Below, in pieces: positions 19,001 through 27,700 of a stretch of 64,000 nt of DNA. The position numbers and the translations under genes are program-made. Numbering within the stretch: the stretch's first letter is position 1; each line of letters starts with the position of its first letter. Under the pieces are notes generated by a model, which worked only from the letters and a program-made list of their open reading frames with translations, made no database searches and was not told where the DNA came from. This stretch comes from an uncultured Christensenella sp. (GTDB taxonomy: Bacteria; Bacillota; Clostridia; Christensenellales; Borkfalkiaceae). Where the stretch lies: NCBI GenBank assembly GCA_910585785.1, contig CAJUEV010000003.1, positions 62,001 to 126,000 of the forward strand, given 5' to 3'.

Positions 19001-20331
19001 TATACCTTGAAGAAGGCGCGTTTACAGGTTGCACGGCTTTGAATTACGTAAAATTCGGAACGCCCTCCGTTTATATAGACAACGGCGCGTTCAATCAGTG
19101 CGCCGCGCTTGCCCGTGTGGACGGTTTTGAAAACGTAAGTTACGTAAGCAACCTTGCGTTTTATAAGTGCAGCGCGCTTGAAACTATTGATTTTTCGGGC
19201 GTGAAGGAAATAGGCAGCCTTGCCTTCACCGATTGTACGTCACTTAAAACGGCGATATTAAACAACGCCGAAAAAATATATTCGCAGGCGTTTTTGGGAT
19301 GTTCCGCGCTTGAAACGGTTTCTTTCCCCAAAATTGAGATTATCGGCAGCGGCGCGTTTTTCCGTACGGGCATTACAAGCGTAAATATTCCCGCTACGTT
19401 GAAAGAAATTTATGCGCCCGCATTCGTCAATTGTCCCAATCTTACCGAAATTACGGTAAACAGCGGCAACGAACTTTTCTTTACGGACGATTACGGCGCT
19501 ATGTATCAACGTTTGCCCAACGGTACATATAAGTTGGTTTGCGTGCCTAATATAGCCGTTTCAGACGGAAAGTACGAAATTTTGGATAAAACCTCGGTAG
19601 TTGGCAGTTACGCAATGGGATATTGTTCTACGGTAACCCGCGTAGTTATTCCCGCAACTTGCAAGCAGATAGGCGACGGAGCGTTTTATGCGCTGGGCGT
19701 TGAAAGCGTTGAAAACAAACTGAAACTTAAAGAAGTTTCGCTTGAATTCAAATGTTATAACGCGCCCGCATTGCTTGCCGGCGATAATTCAAGCGGACAG
19801 GGCGCTTCGGGTATTGAAATTTATTCGAACTTTGCGCTTGGTATGAATTTTGCAATGAACGAGGATATTTGTCCTTTGATAATTTATCCCGAAAACGGAA
19901 TAGGTTACGACAATTATCTTTACATTTTGTTCTTTAACATACCTGACGATAATTACGGCGGAGTAGGCGGCGTTGCGGCGACGGACGGAACGCAGGCGTT
20001 GATTGACTTTATTGAATCTCTCAATCTCGAAACGTTGACTTACCTCAATTATCAGGCTGTCGCGGATTTTGCTGAATATTATTCGCTTATGAATGCGGAG
20101 CAAAAGGCGTTTGTAACAACCGAACAGGTTGCCAAGCTTTCCGCCGCGGCGGACAAAACGGAAGAGCTTTACAAAGAGTATCTTGAAAACTTGGAAAATC
20201 CCGAATTGCCCCGCGTAAAACCGTTGAATATAGGTTTGATAGTCGGTTTGTCGGTTAGCGGAGGGGTAATACTTCTCGGCGGAGCAGCGGCTGCCGCAAT
20301 AATACTTATTAAAAAAAGGAGGAAAAACTGA
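13018..20331 (+). CDS. S8 subtilisin-family protease fused to LRR_5 repeats, membrane-anchored, 2437 aa
   Basis: An N-terminal hydrophobic segment (about residues 14-36) directs export. A propeptide-like region (about 90-195) is followed by the S8 catalytic domain with the full triad: Asp229 in ILDTG, His303 in SHGTHVAG and Ser643 in GTSMAAP. A PA-like domain is inserted at about 495-590, as in lactocepin and C5a peptidases. After the catalytic domain come Fn3-like beta domains, two Big_2-type Ig domains (about 1150-1350, ending in SAGQCTVTA and AEGTATLRA), then about 870 residues of BspA-type LRR repeats (1355-2228). The end is a helix of about 24 hydrophobic residues and the tail KKRRKN. 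No LPXTG is present, so the anchor is a membrane helix. It likely cleaves extracellular proteins, with the LRR part choosing targets (inference). Confidence 0.93.
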   Translation: MNKSKNGSITRGLGIAGLTCCFVASMLGQNLLSVAGTVKSAQNDKAESSAVVSSANDGIKNVSSVYGDASKTAEFLNEGLKAEKAEDAPEYRTLIVSMKSKSLLDTWLDDSSLRRAYPEFSDYAASDRAAAYIEVLNAEQKSFLSSLKVSYRLNYAYTSAINGVSITVGGGDSDKVAKVKGVSSVMYSETYYEPEVEATYNEVNVYSTGIYDSSDLNYKGDGMIVAILDTGFDYTHPAFREMPTGEIAKTQSDVAKLVNGGALAAAEMTQGLTVNDLYVNEKVPFAYDYADADTDVYPISSSHGTHVAGIIAGKQDGAVDEDGKQFDFISVAPNAQLAICKVFGDTDTGLESGATSDAILAALSDCLALGVDVINMSLGSSCGFARASDTEKTDEIYDKIKATGISLVVAASNSGSSASNGAYGSTNLASNPDSATVGSPSTYAAAISVASVSGQLSPYMLLSDGTAAYYKEASNSASAKFDFAKEILGERESGEFEFVVVPGVGRANNYSTEIREKLAAGNCIAVVKRGDTSFEDKQKIAAEFGAIGCIIYNNVSGVISASLGTGKAIPTCTVTQAVGLNFEALGSGKITISNTLSAGPFMSDFSSWGPTPSLGLKPEITAHGGEITSSVIGGGYAEYSGTSMAAPNMAGAVTLLKQYVKEKFPDLSATECSAMVYRLLMSSATICYNEEGNPYSPRKQGAGLADIYKATKTDAYLFVENSDKTKLELGDDKNRTGVYTLNFKAVNISSAQKVYNLNPIVMTEQLSTDGITVAEKAYMLNGGKTEVKVDGKTVKNGKITLAAGSTADIQVKIILGSSDKKYLDDSFENGMYVEGFVSLADETNGGVDLNIPFLAFYGDWLAAPVFDATKYEVSADKFNTTIDDEDKTIAAIYETLAIGKYYKSQEVYLPLGSYIYNTPSGEEPVQASVDKIAVGGNDFGIYEFYAVYMGMLRGAKSMTVEVVNDATGEVIKSETKTNVRKTYGTLPSFAVLEMSPKELGLLNGEHYTIKISASADYENGDNVGKNTLELGFWVDYQAPEIATYSFRAEEGGDGERLLYLDLELYDNHYVQSILMFSAVGSSSLDYLTEYPLAVDGGRNTLTKVSINITPYLGNFASAYSTYKTHVGLQIIDYAANLGAYLVPIDFSDADELFFTDDAGSPISSCEIKAGEAKELKLDIRSAAENGAGFAEDFTFTSSNSCVRVSERGEIFGVSAGQCTVTAQSNVSGKRTSLTVTVTDEGKDVKILPQGLVFKQYINRTMAQRREITGSSVSFRCGSIVEFTLDYKPWYVYESDLTQNIEWSSSDEKIFTVDETGRIVCLAEGTATLRARYVDRANYTNIAASLTVTVEEGYKITSGYLYNYYGPGGTVIIPANLGILKVGHYADDSYGPFTSNTSIETVVVPEDVSTIGARAFYGCTKLTTVYLPSSLLGISYGAFYNCTSLKNVYWLIEDALQWNDKTGEYNVPFEEWKEGVHYTRNCTAVSLSIGSDAFGYCTALKSIDLSKTFAIYSSAFWNATALEFADISNARYMGSSAFRFCSALKSVKTSVYTAYAKNMFNGCGLTEVEFLGKYVPEGAFEGNTSLKSITFKNNLEYIGINAFKGCSSLSEVNFEGACKEFGNYAFSGCSSLTTIELPNMLDKIGAYAFENCSTLGVVEIANRAQLSSLGTGVFFGCDSLTTFSVSANNANFKVVEINGCTVLYDFYGERVVFVPPALQNGNGIITDNLTSVGDNAFAGNLSLNGELVIPEGVTSIGNAAFMNCTNITKVILPSTLKHLGDNAFRGCTKLEEVVILGNIKKIGQYTFGLCSSLKYISLPDSVEEIDDCAFISCTGLRSIVIPSNVKKIADYAFANNTVLSDISFAPNGSLLEIGYRCFQYCYSITEFIMPDTVEIISDYAFTNCRNMIYIYVSGGLNSMGGYVFSGCDALETAEFGEGASVIGRFAFSFVYNADKLTFIANRNLKNVILPSTMKIIGKYAFAACQAIENVDLSGVVYLEEGAFTGCTALNYVKFGTPSVYIDNGAFNQCAALARVDGFENVSYVSNLAFYKCSALETIDFSGVKEIGSLAFTDCTSLKTAILNNAEKIYSQAFLGCSALETVSFPKIEIIGSGAFFRTGITSVNIPATLKEIYAPAFVNCPNLTEITVNSGNELFFTDDYGAMYQRLPNGTYKLVCVPNIAVSDGKYEILDKTSVVGSYAMGYCSTVTRVVIPATCKQIGDGAFYALGVESVENKLKLKEVSLEFKCYNAPALLAGDNSSGQGASGIEIYSNFALGMNFAMNEDICPLIIYPENGIGYDNYLYILFFNIPDDNYGGVGGVAATDGTQALIDFIESLNLETLTYLNYQAVADFAEYYSLMNAEQKAFVTTEQVAKLSAAADKTEELYKEYLENLENPELPRVKPLNIGLIVGLSVSGGVILLGGAAAAAIILIKKRRKN

Positions 20332-20334
20332 TTT

Positions 20335-23300
20335 ATGAAAAAAATGATTAAAACAGCGTTGTTTTTCCTTTGTATAACGGCATTGACGGCGGCTTTGGCG
20401 CTGGCTGCGTGCGGTAAAAAGTTTACCGTAGTTTACGATTATAACGACGGCACCGACAAAATGAAGGCGGTAGCCGTAAACGAAAACGGAAAAATTAAAA
20501 AGGAACCGACGCCCGAGCGCGAAGGTTATGTTTTTCTCGGTTGGTCTGAGGACGAAACGGTAGAAGACGGCGGTAAGTATGTTGCTTTCCCTTATACGGT
20601 TGAAAGAAACGTGCTGTTGGTGGCTAACTGGGCGCCAGAAGGCGACGCGGAATATACGCTGACGTTTGAAACTTTTGGCGGAACAACGTACCAACCCGTT
20701 AAATCGGTTGCCAACGGCTGTCTAGAAATACCTTCCGTGCCCGAAAAAGACGGGTACAGATTCGGCGGATGGTTTACGGATGAAGAACTTACAAAAAATT
20801 TCTTTTTTGAAACGGACAGAATGCCCGCGCACGACGTAACCGTATACGCCAAATGGATTAAAAGCGTAAAAATCGTTTTCGATACGGACGGCGGCAGCGC
20901 GGTTAAGGCTATTACTGCTGACGGGGGAGAAAAAATTCAAGCCCCTGTCGCGCCTGTAAAACAGGGTTACTATTTTTCGGGTTGGTACCTTGACGGCAAG
21001 CCGTACGAATTCGGTTATATGCCGTACTCGGATATTACTCTTAAAGCGAAGTGGCGCGAGCCGATTTCAGACGTTACGCTTACTTTGAATATAAATTCGG
21101 AAGTAGATACGGATGCAAAAACTTTAACTTTAACTTCGCTTGAAGAAGGTAAAGCGGTAGATTTGGACACTATCGAAGTCTGGAATTTTATATGGCAGGT
21201 AAACGATAATTTTGGCGCGGATGTTTTTGTATTCGGCGGTTGGTATGCGGACGCCGCTTGCAAAACGCCTTTTACGTCGCTGCCTTACGGAGAAAGCGAA
21301 GTAAGCGCATATGCAAAATGGGTGCGCAACGCGGCTTATGCTAAGGTTAGCGTAAATACGGACGCTGGTACTGACGTTTTATATCTTCGCAAAGGCGAAA
21401 AACTTCCCGAAAAGTATGTAGAGGTCACAACCGACCTTAAATATTGCGAAGTAACCGGTTATTATTCGGCAAGCGGCAAAAAGATAGGCTTTGCCGACCC
21501 TGTGACAATGGATATGGATTTATATCCCGAGGTTGCCACAAAGCACTTGCGTTTTGCGGGCGTAGAGGTAACTTCCGGCGTAGTCGGATATATGGTTGTA
21601 GTCGGGTTTGAGGCGGATTTCGTAGCGGAAGCAAAATCGCAAACCGCTATCGATTTGTGCATTCCCGCTTATCACAACGGTTATGAAGTGCGCGGCGTAT
21701 ACACCGGCGATACTACGGACGGCGGATTTACCGCGTTTGCAGGATATTCAAACATAACTTCGCTGGTTTTGCCCGAAAACGTTAAGTTTATAGGCGACGA
21801 AGCGTTTAAAAATTGCACAAGACTTGCTTCGGCGGAAATTAATTCGGTCACGTCTTTCGGAAATTATGCGTTTGAAAACTGCTCCGCATTGACGGACGTG
21901 GACATAAACGCCGCGGCTATAAATTCGATAGGCGCAAAAATTTTCAAAGGCACCCCTTACGAAGGCACTTTAAGCGGACAAAACGGCTTTATATCGCTTG
22001 GCGAAAAAATTCTGTACGCGTATAAGGGCACTGATTTTATAAAACTTATCATACCGCAAAACTATACGGTCATTGCGGGCGAAGCGTTTGCCGACACTTC
22101 GTTGAGAACTATCGAAAAATTTGAGGACAGCAAAATTACCAAAATAGGCGAAAGAGCGTTTACTAACTGCAATTCGCTTACAACGCTTAAATTGCCCGCA
22201 GCGGTCACTGAAATTGCCGACGGAACGTTTAGCGGTTGCGGCAATCTTACAAACGTGTTTGTTTCTGCGGGCGCAAACCTCACTTCGATTGGCGGTTACG
22301 CTTTTTACGGGTGCGCAAAACTCAGTTCCGTAACGTTGTCTAATTCGGTTATGGGATTGGCAAGTTTTACGGGTTTGCGCACGATAGGCGATTACGCTTT
22401 TTACGGTACGGTCATTAAAAATCTGTTTATCAGGGGCAATTTGCAAAGCATAGGAGAATACGCGTTTGCAAATAACGCGCAGTTTGAGTACGCGGATATG
22501 TCTTATATGCCTTCTTTGACGGAAGTTGGCGCGCACGCTTTTGAAAATTGCGTTGCGATGAAATACGCGATTTTGCCTATGTATCTTAAAGAGATAGCGC
22601 CTTACACATTTTATAACTGTTCGGCGATGACGGAGTGCGGAGTTTACGAAAATTGCCGTATGACCTCGGTTGGCGAATCGGCTTTTGAAAACTGTAATTT
22701 GAAGTTGCTTTCGCTTGGTACCGACTACCTTGTAACGGTGGGCGTCAACGCTTTTAAAAACAACGTAAATCTTACAAATGCAAAACTGGGCAGCAGCACA
22801 GATTCGCAATTGAAAACGGTGGAAGCAGGCGCTTTTGCCGGATGCGCAAAACTGAACCGAATAATCCTTCGCAGCGGTATTTCTTCCGGTAAAGCGGTTG
22901 AGTTTAAAAACGGTTGGATTGACCCTGCGCAGTCGCTAAACTTCTACGTTCAGGACGGAAGTCCGGAACTGGACGCTACAAGCGAATACTTTGTAGACGG
23001 CGCTATGATGTCGTATCTCAACATTTACAAGGGCAGTTTAAGCGGTTATTCGAATTTCAATTTCAAAAACTTTGACGACAATCCGCCTGTTTTGCAGCTT
23101 GAAGAATCGGTTATGGAAGTTGCGCTTGCGGACGTTGATTTAGAACGCGTAAACGTGCTTGAACTTTTAAAGGGATGGGGCAAATATACCGTAATCGACG
23201 ACGAGTCGCCTGCGGAAAATTGCATTATAACCGTAAAATCCGTTGTAAGCGGGTTGTTTAGCTGGAAGTTGCAAAGCGACGGTACGTACAATTTTTCTTC

Positions 23301-23394
23301 AACCACAATAAGAACGTTCAACGTATCGTTTTATGCCGCGGACGAATTCGGCAACGAATCCGAACTTGTAACCGTGTTATTAAAATTTGTTTAA
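20335..23394 (+). CDS. LRR_5 lipoprotein with InlB B-repeats, 1019 aa
   Basis: The signal peptide ends in a lipobox with Cys26 (LALAAC). Residues 30-330 hold about four InlB B-repeat-type (Listeria-Bacteroides repeat) modules, each ending in a W-K/W pattern such as VTVYAKW, DITLKAKW and VSAYAKW with an internal GY-F-GW core. Residues from about 440 to 850 hold BspA-type LRR repeats (FIGDEAFKNCTRL and similar). The last 100 residues are a beta-rich domain (SFYAADEFGNESEL-like end). An AAAGGAGG site lies within the end of the protease gene, and the gap is three bases, so it is co-translated with it. Likely a surface adhesin or substrate-binding protein that works with the protease. Confidence 0.9.
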   Translation: MKKMIKTALFFLCITALTAALALAACGKKFTVVYDYNDGTDKMKAVAVNENGKIKKEPTPEREGYVFLGWSEDETVEDGGKYVAFPYTVERNVLLVANWAPEGDAEYTLTFETFGGTTYQPVKSVANGCLEIPSVPEKDGYRFGGWFTDEELTKNFFFETDRMPAHDVTVYAKWIKSVKIVFDTDGGSAVKAITADGGEKIQAPVAPVKQGYYFSGWYLDGKPYEFGYMPYSDITLKAKWREPISDVTLTLNINSEVDTDAKTLTLTSLEEGKAVDLDTIEVWNFIWQVNDNFGADVFVFGGWYADAACKTPFTSLPYGESEVSAYAKWVRNAAYAKVSVNTDAGTDVLYLRKGEKLPEKYVEVTTDLKYCEVTGYYSASGKKIGFADPVTMDMDLYPEVATKHLRFAGVEVTSGVVGYMVVVGFEADFVAEAKSQTAIDLCIPAYHNGYEVRGVYTGDTTDGGFTAFAGYSNITSLVLPENVKFIGDEAFKNCTRLASAEINSVTSFGNYAFENCSALTDVDINAAAINSIGAKIFKGTPYEGTLSGQNGFISLGEKILYAYKGTDFIKLIIPQNYTVIAGEAFADTSLRTIEKFEDSKITKIGERAFTNCNSLTTLKLPAAVTEIADGTFSGCGNLTNVFVSAGANLTSIGGYAFYGCAKLSSVTLSNSVMGLASFTGLRTIGDYAFYGTVIKNLFIRGNLQSIGEYAFANNAQFEYADMSYMPSLTEVGAHAFENCVAMKYAILPMYLKEIAPYTFYNCSAMTECGVYENCRMTSVGESAFENCNLKLLSLGTDYLVTVGVNAFKNNVNLTNAKLGSSTDSQLKTVEAGAFAGCAKLNRIILRSGISSGKAVEFKNGWIDPAQSLNFYVQDGSPELDATSEYFVDGAMMSYLNIYKGSLSGYSNFNFKNFDDNPPVLQLEESVMEVALADVDLERVNVLELLKGWGKYTVIDDESPAENCIITVKSVVSGLFSWKLQSDGTYNFSSTTIRTFNVSFYAADEFGNESELVTVLLKFV

Positions 23395-23407
23395 GGAAAA
23401 TCTGCAA

Positions 23408-26400
23408 ATGAAAAAATCAAAAATAATCGCATTTTTTGCGACGGTTGCCGCCGTTTGCCTGATAGGCGCCATAACGGCGTGCAAACCGAACAAGCCCGGT
23501 CCCGGTCCAAGCCCAAATCCACCGCCTGCGGGCAGCGTAAGCGTAACTTTTGTGTGCGCTAATCAGAAAAAAACCGTAACGGTAGAAAAAGGCAAAACAG
23601 TTTCCGCTGCGGACTTTCCCGAATACGTTGTTTTGGGCTGGCAGACGGAAAGCGGAACGTCGTTTGACTTTAACTCTCCCTTAACCGCAAGCATAAAACT
23701 GATAGCGGACTGCTATTCAAAGGGATTGGAAGTGGAAGACGGCGCGGTGGTTTATTACGGCGGGACGGGCACCGCGGTTATAATTCCTTCCGAAATAGAA
23801 GGTGAGAAGATAACTGCGATAGGCAAAAACGTCTTTTACGAAAATCTGGAAATGTACGATAAAATCGTTTCCGTTTCCGTGGCGGAAGGCATAACCAGAA
23901 TAGACGATAGGGCGTTTAACGGGCTTGAAGCAGTTGAAACGGTTTCCATCCCCGCAAGCGTTACCTATTTCGGCAGAGATTGCTTTATAGGCTGTCCCAA
24001 ATTGCTTGTTTCGTTTGCAGGAAACGAAAATTATCCCAAGGACGAAAGCGGAATAGTTTATACGGACAGCGGCAAAACGGCAATTTTGTTTTATGCGGGC
24101 GAGCGCGGGGGCGACGTAACTTTAAGCTTGCAAAACGTTGCGGCAAGCGCTTTGCTTAACGCGCAGATAGGCAAACTTACTCTTACGTCTGCGGTACGCA
24201 CTGTCGGCAACAACGCTTTTGCAAATTCTTCCGTTACGGAAGTAATTTGGAACAGCCTTGCAAACGTTCCCGTAAGCGCCTTTTCGTCGTGCGCGTCGCT
24301 TGAAAAAATTACGATAGCGGAAGGCGTGACGGAAATCGGCGCAAACGCGTTTAACGGAGCGACTGCTTTAAAACAAGTTAATTTGCCTGTTTCGCTGGCA
24401 AAACTCGGTTCGCGCAGTTTTGCGAATTGCGCTTTGCTTACCGAAATCGATATAGAAAATACAAATATAACAAGCATCACGGGCGACGAATTCCGCGGAG
24501 CGGGATTAAAAAGTTTTTCCATACCCGCCGCCGTGGATAAAATTGCGGACGGAATGTTCACCGATTGGCGCGGACTTGAATCCGTTGATTTCGGCAACGT
24601 AACTTCGATAGGTAAAAACGCTTTTCAAAACTGCACAAGCCTTAAAAGCGTTGTAATACCCGCGCAGGTTGAAGTTATTTACGAGGCGGCTTTCGCCGGT
24701 TGCGCTTCGCTTGAAAGAGTGCAATTTGAAAACGGCAGCAAACTTAAAGTTTTGGGAGAAACTACTTCGACAACAGGTAATTCCAACGTCTTTACGGGTA
24801 CCGCCATAACTTCTTTGGTTTTGCCAGATTCGCTTACGGAAATAAAGATGGGCGCGCTGTCCGGCATCAGCCGTTTGACTAACTTGTCAATTCCGTTTAC
24901 GGGAACGTACAGCACGGGCAAATGGAAAGAGTTTTTGCGCAAATGGAACGAGGATACCACGCCCACGCAAAAAGAAGGCAATCCCAACCTTGTCGCCGCG
25001 TACGAAAAATATTGTATGGGCTCGGCTTCCAACCTTGAAGCGTTTTTGCTTGGTGAAAAGGGCGGGTTCAGCAACGGTCAGCTTTTCGGATATATTTTCG
25101 GAACGTCGCCGTATGCGGGAGGCACCGAATGTCAGCAGGTGGCGGCGGAAAAATATCCCGGTAATACCTATACGTACAAGTATTACGTTCCCACAACCCT
25201 CAAAAATGTAAAAATAACGGGGCAATCTATAATTCCCGCCTATACGTTCAATAAAGTTTCGGTGGCATTTGAACTGGATAAAACGTCGTCCGTTTCCAGA
25301 ATAGGCGCATACGCGTTTTCCTACTGTTTAAAATACGACGGCTATGACTTTGGCGACAATCTGACGTATATCGGGGATTACGCCTTCGACTCCTGTTATT
25401 ACACGTCGCCCGTTCTTGAAATACCTGACAGCGTTTCATACGTCGGCGCTTACGCGTTCAGAAACAACTTGGCGCTTACGGAAGTCAAACTGCCGGACAG
25501 GGCGGACGTTATAGTAAACAAAGGCGCGTTTTTTAACGACTCGTACAGAGAGGGCGTGATAGAAAACAACAAAATATATACCGTTTATCAAAATCCCGCA
25601 AACAAGCGCGCGGGTTACTGCACGGTAGAGCGCGGCTCGATTGGCTCGTCCGTATTCTATCAGTGCGTATTCGAACACGCGGTTTTGGGCGACGAAGTAA
25701 AATTTATAACTTCTACGGAATTCAATAACGACCATTTTTGCGGCGTTTTCAACAATTGCAGATATTTAAAAACAGTAAAAATGACCGACGATTTGACCGA
25801 TAAAGTCAGTGTTTCGGGCGAATGGACGGATATACTTCCCGCAAATATTTTCAACGGTTGCACTTCGCTTGTAAGACTTAACAGCGACAGGGACGGAGAA
25901 TTTAATATTCCCAGATGTTCCGCAATCGCATACGGAGTTTTCAACGGCGTTGTTAATTTAAAAAAGGTTAATCTTCCCGCCGATTGCCAAAGAATAGGCG
26001 ACAGATGCTTTGCGGAAAGCGGTTTGCAGTCTTTGGATATGCGTTTTGTGCGCGTAGTCGGCGGCGCGGCGTTTTACCGCTGCTACGAACTTGCGGAAAT
26101 TACGTGGGGTTCGGGAATAACGGAATTTATCGAGTTTTCCGGCGTGGCGCTTTTTGAAGGTTGTACAAAACTTAGCAGATTCAACAGTTACGATATTGCA
26201 AGCGGAAAACTGACTGTGGCGGGCGACGGCGAATGCCACGTTCCCGCAATAACCGTTCTTCCTCGCTACGGATTTAAAACTTTGCCTATAAGAAAAGTAT
26301 TTTTGCCCGACACGCTTACCGCTTTGCCTATGCACGCGTTTTACGGATGCGGGTTAATTGAAAGCATTACGCTTCCCGCAAACGTTACCCGTCTGGGCGA

Positions 26401-27700
26401 CGGAACGTTTATAAATTGCGTGAGTTTAAAAGAAGTAATATTCGAGTGCAAGGATATTAAAACTATACCTGCAAATTGTTTTAACGGCTGCGCGGCGCTT
26501 GAAGAGTTTATAGTGCCGGAAGGCGTAACCACAATCGACACGCAGTGTTTTGCAAACTGCTCGTCGCTTAAAAAGGTAGTTATTCCCGCAAGCGTTACCA
26601 GATTTGAAGGAAACAGGCAGTTTGCCAATTGTCCTTCGTTGCAAGGTCTGTGGCTGTTGGGCAATTATCCGCCAAACGTTGACGCGGGATTTGGCGCGGG
26701 AACGCTTTTCTTTAATTCATCGTTAAGCACAAACAGCGTTTACGTCAGTTATTTGCCCGAACTTATGGCAAGCAACGGGTTCCGTATTTACGTGCCTGCG
26801 GACTCGCTTCAAATTTATAAAAAACATAATTCAAGCTATTCCAACAGCGCCGTGCGCGTTTACGGCTGGAAAAACTATGCCGAAGCTTTTGCACCCGTTT
26901 ATACGGGATTTTACGCGGACGCAAGCGGAAAATATTTGCGAGTAGGAATGAGCGGATTCGGCGAGTATTTTGCGGAAACGGACGTCGCGGAAGGCAAGTA
27001 CGAAATGACGTTTGCAAACGGAGTTTATTCGTTTGCAGTCGGCAGCGTCGAATATTCGGTGACGTTTAGCGATTTATCGGCGACGGTTTCTGTCGGCGGA
27101 AGCAACAATTCTCTTGTAAAACTTTCGGGCGTTTACTTTGATTACGCATCCGATTCGCCAAGCGAACAGTTTACCGATTTGTTTAATAAGCAGTATCCCG
27201 AAACTTCAAAACCGCTTACGCCCGAGGAAGCAGAAAAACTTGAAAGAATCAAACAGGCGGAAAAAGCCGGTTTGGACGGAATTTTGGAAGCCTTGGAAGG
27301 CGACGACCATTTCCGCCGCAGTCTGGAATTGACGGCGGACGGCAAAGCAAAGTTTACAGTTTTCTGGGCGTTCAGACAAAGTCCTTCCGCAAGCCAGCAC
27401 GGTTATATGGGATATTTCTTTACTCCCTCGGTGCTTGAAGGAACTTACACTCTTTCGGACGGCAACATAAATTTCAGCTTTGACAAGTTGCTTACTTATA
27501 ACGGCACGTTGGGCGCAACAAGCCAGTACCACGCATCGTGGACGCAAACCGTCACGCTAAGCGTTCCTTTCACCGATTTTACGGAAGGTTCAGCCGTTAT
27601 GTCTATGCCTGCGGTGCCTGTTTATCTGACTTCGATGTCCGCTCCTCGTACCGTGCCAGCTGCGGATTACACTTTTATAAGGAATGTTACCGACTTATGA
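23408..27700 (+). CDS. LRR_5 lipoprotein with proline-rich linker, 1430 aa
   Basis: The start at 23408 is chosen because AAGGAAAA lies upstream and it gives a normal lipoprotein signal (MKKSKII..., lipid Cys25 in AITAC); the frame is open seven residues further up. A Pro/Gly linker (PNKPGPGPSPNPPP) follows the lipid anchor, then a short InlB-repeat-like module and a long BspA-type LRR region (to about residue 1135). The C-terminal 300 residues are not LRR: they hold a FYADASGKYLRVGMSG beta domain and a KLERIKQAEKAGLDG helix before a second beta domain. This tail may be the functional head and I do not recognise it. It overlaps the next lipoprotein gene by four bases (ATGA). Confidence 0.9.
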   Translation: MKKSKIIAFFATVAAVCLIGAITACKPNKPGPGPSPNPPPAGSVSVTFVCANQKKTVTVEKGKTVSAADFPEYVVLGWQTESGTSFDFNSPLTASIKLIADCYSKGLEVEDGAVVYYGGTGTAVIIPSEIEGEKITAIGKNVFYENLEMYDKIVSVSVAEGITRIDDRAFNGLEAVETVSIPASVTYFGRDCFIGCPKLLVSFAGNENYPKDESGIVYTDSGKTAILFYAGERGGDVTLSLQNVAASALLNAQIGKLTLTSAVRTVGNNAFANSSVTEVIWNSLANVPVSAFSSCASLEKITIAEGVTEIGANAFNGATALKQVNLPVSLAKLGSRSFANCALLTEIDIENTNITSITGDEFRGAGLKSFSIPAAVDKIADGMFTDWRGLESVDFGNVTSIGKNAFQNCTSLKSVVIPAQVEVIYEAAFAGCASLERVQFENGSKLKVLGETTSTTGNSNVFTGTAITSLVLPDSLTEIKMGALSGISRLTNLSIPFTGTYSTGKWKEFLRKWNEDTTPTQKEGNPNLVAAYEKYCMGSASNLEAFLLGEKGGFSNGQLFGYIFGTSPYAGGTECQQVAAEKYPGNTYTYKYYVPTTLKNVKITGQSIIPAYTFNKVSVAFELDKTSSVSRIGAYAFSYCLKYDGYDFGDNLTYIGDYAFDSCYYTSPVLEIPDSVSYVGAYAFRNNLALTEVKLPDRADVIVNKGAFFNDSYREGVIENNKIYTVYQNPANKRAGYCTVERGSIGSSVFYQCVFEHAVLGDEVKFITSTEFNNDHFCGVFNNCRYLKTVKMTDDLTDKVSVSGEWTDILPANIFNGCTSLVRLNSDRDGEFNIPRCSAIAYGVFNGVVNLKKVNLPADCQRIGDRCFAESGLQSLDMRFVRVVGGAAFYRCYELAEITWGSGITEFIEFSGVALFEGCTKLSRFNSYDIASGKLTVAGDGECHVPAITVLPRYGFKTLPIRKVFLPDTLTALPMHAFYGCGLIESITLPANVTRLGDGTFINCVSLKEVIFECKDIKTIPANCFNGCAALEEFIVPEGVTTIDTQCFANCSSLKKVVIPASVTRFEGNRQFANCPSLQGLWLLGNYPPNVDAGFGAGTLFFNSSLSTNSVYVSYLPELMASNGFRIYVPADSLQIYKKHNSSYSNSAVRVYGWKNYAEAFAPVYTGFYADASGKYLRVGMSGFGEYFAETDVAEGKYEMTFANGVYSFAVGSVEYSVTFSDLSATVSVGGSNNSLVKLSGVYFDYASDSPSEQFTDLFNKQYPETSKPLTPEEAEKLERIKQAEKAGLDGILEALEGDDHFRRSLELTADGKAKFTVFWAFRQSPSASQHGYMGYFFTPSVLEGTYTLSDGNINFSFDKLLTYNGTLGATSQYHASWTQTVTLSVPFTDFTEGSAVMSMPAVPVYLTSMSAPRTVPAADYTFIRNVTDL

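Noticed and set aside
20200..20331. Possible LPXTG sorting signal at the protease C-terminus
   Set aside because: The sequence is LPRVK, lacking Thr-Gly; only a hydrophobic helix and basic tail remain, so sortase anchoring is not supported.
19789..20694. A 301-codon minus-strand frame at the protease/LRR gene junction
   Set aside because: Antisense to coding sequence on both sides and to the ribosome binding site; Arg/Phe-rich shadow composition.
27538..27696. Longer N-terminus for the 390-residue lipoprotein
   Set aside because: The added 53 residues overlap the LRR gene, have no signal peptide and would bury the lipoprotein signal.
8360..27700. Repetitive DNA that could suggest CRISPR or tandem repeats
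   Set aside because: The repetition is at protein level (LRR_5 and InlB-type units of varied sequence) within long open frames; no identical direct repeats with spacers.
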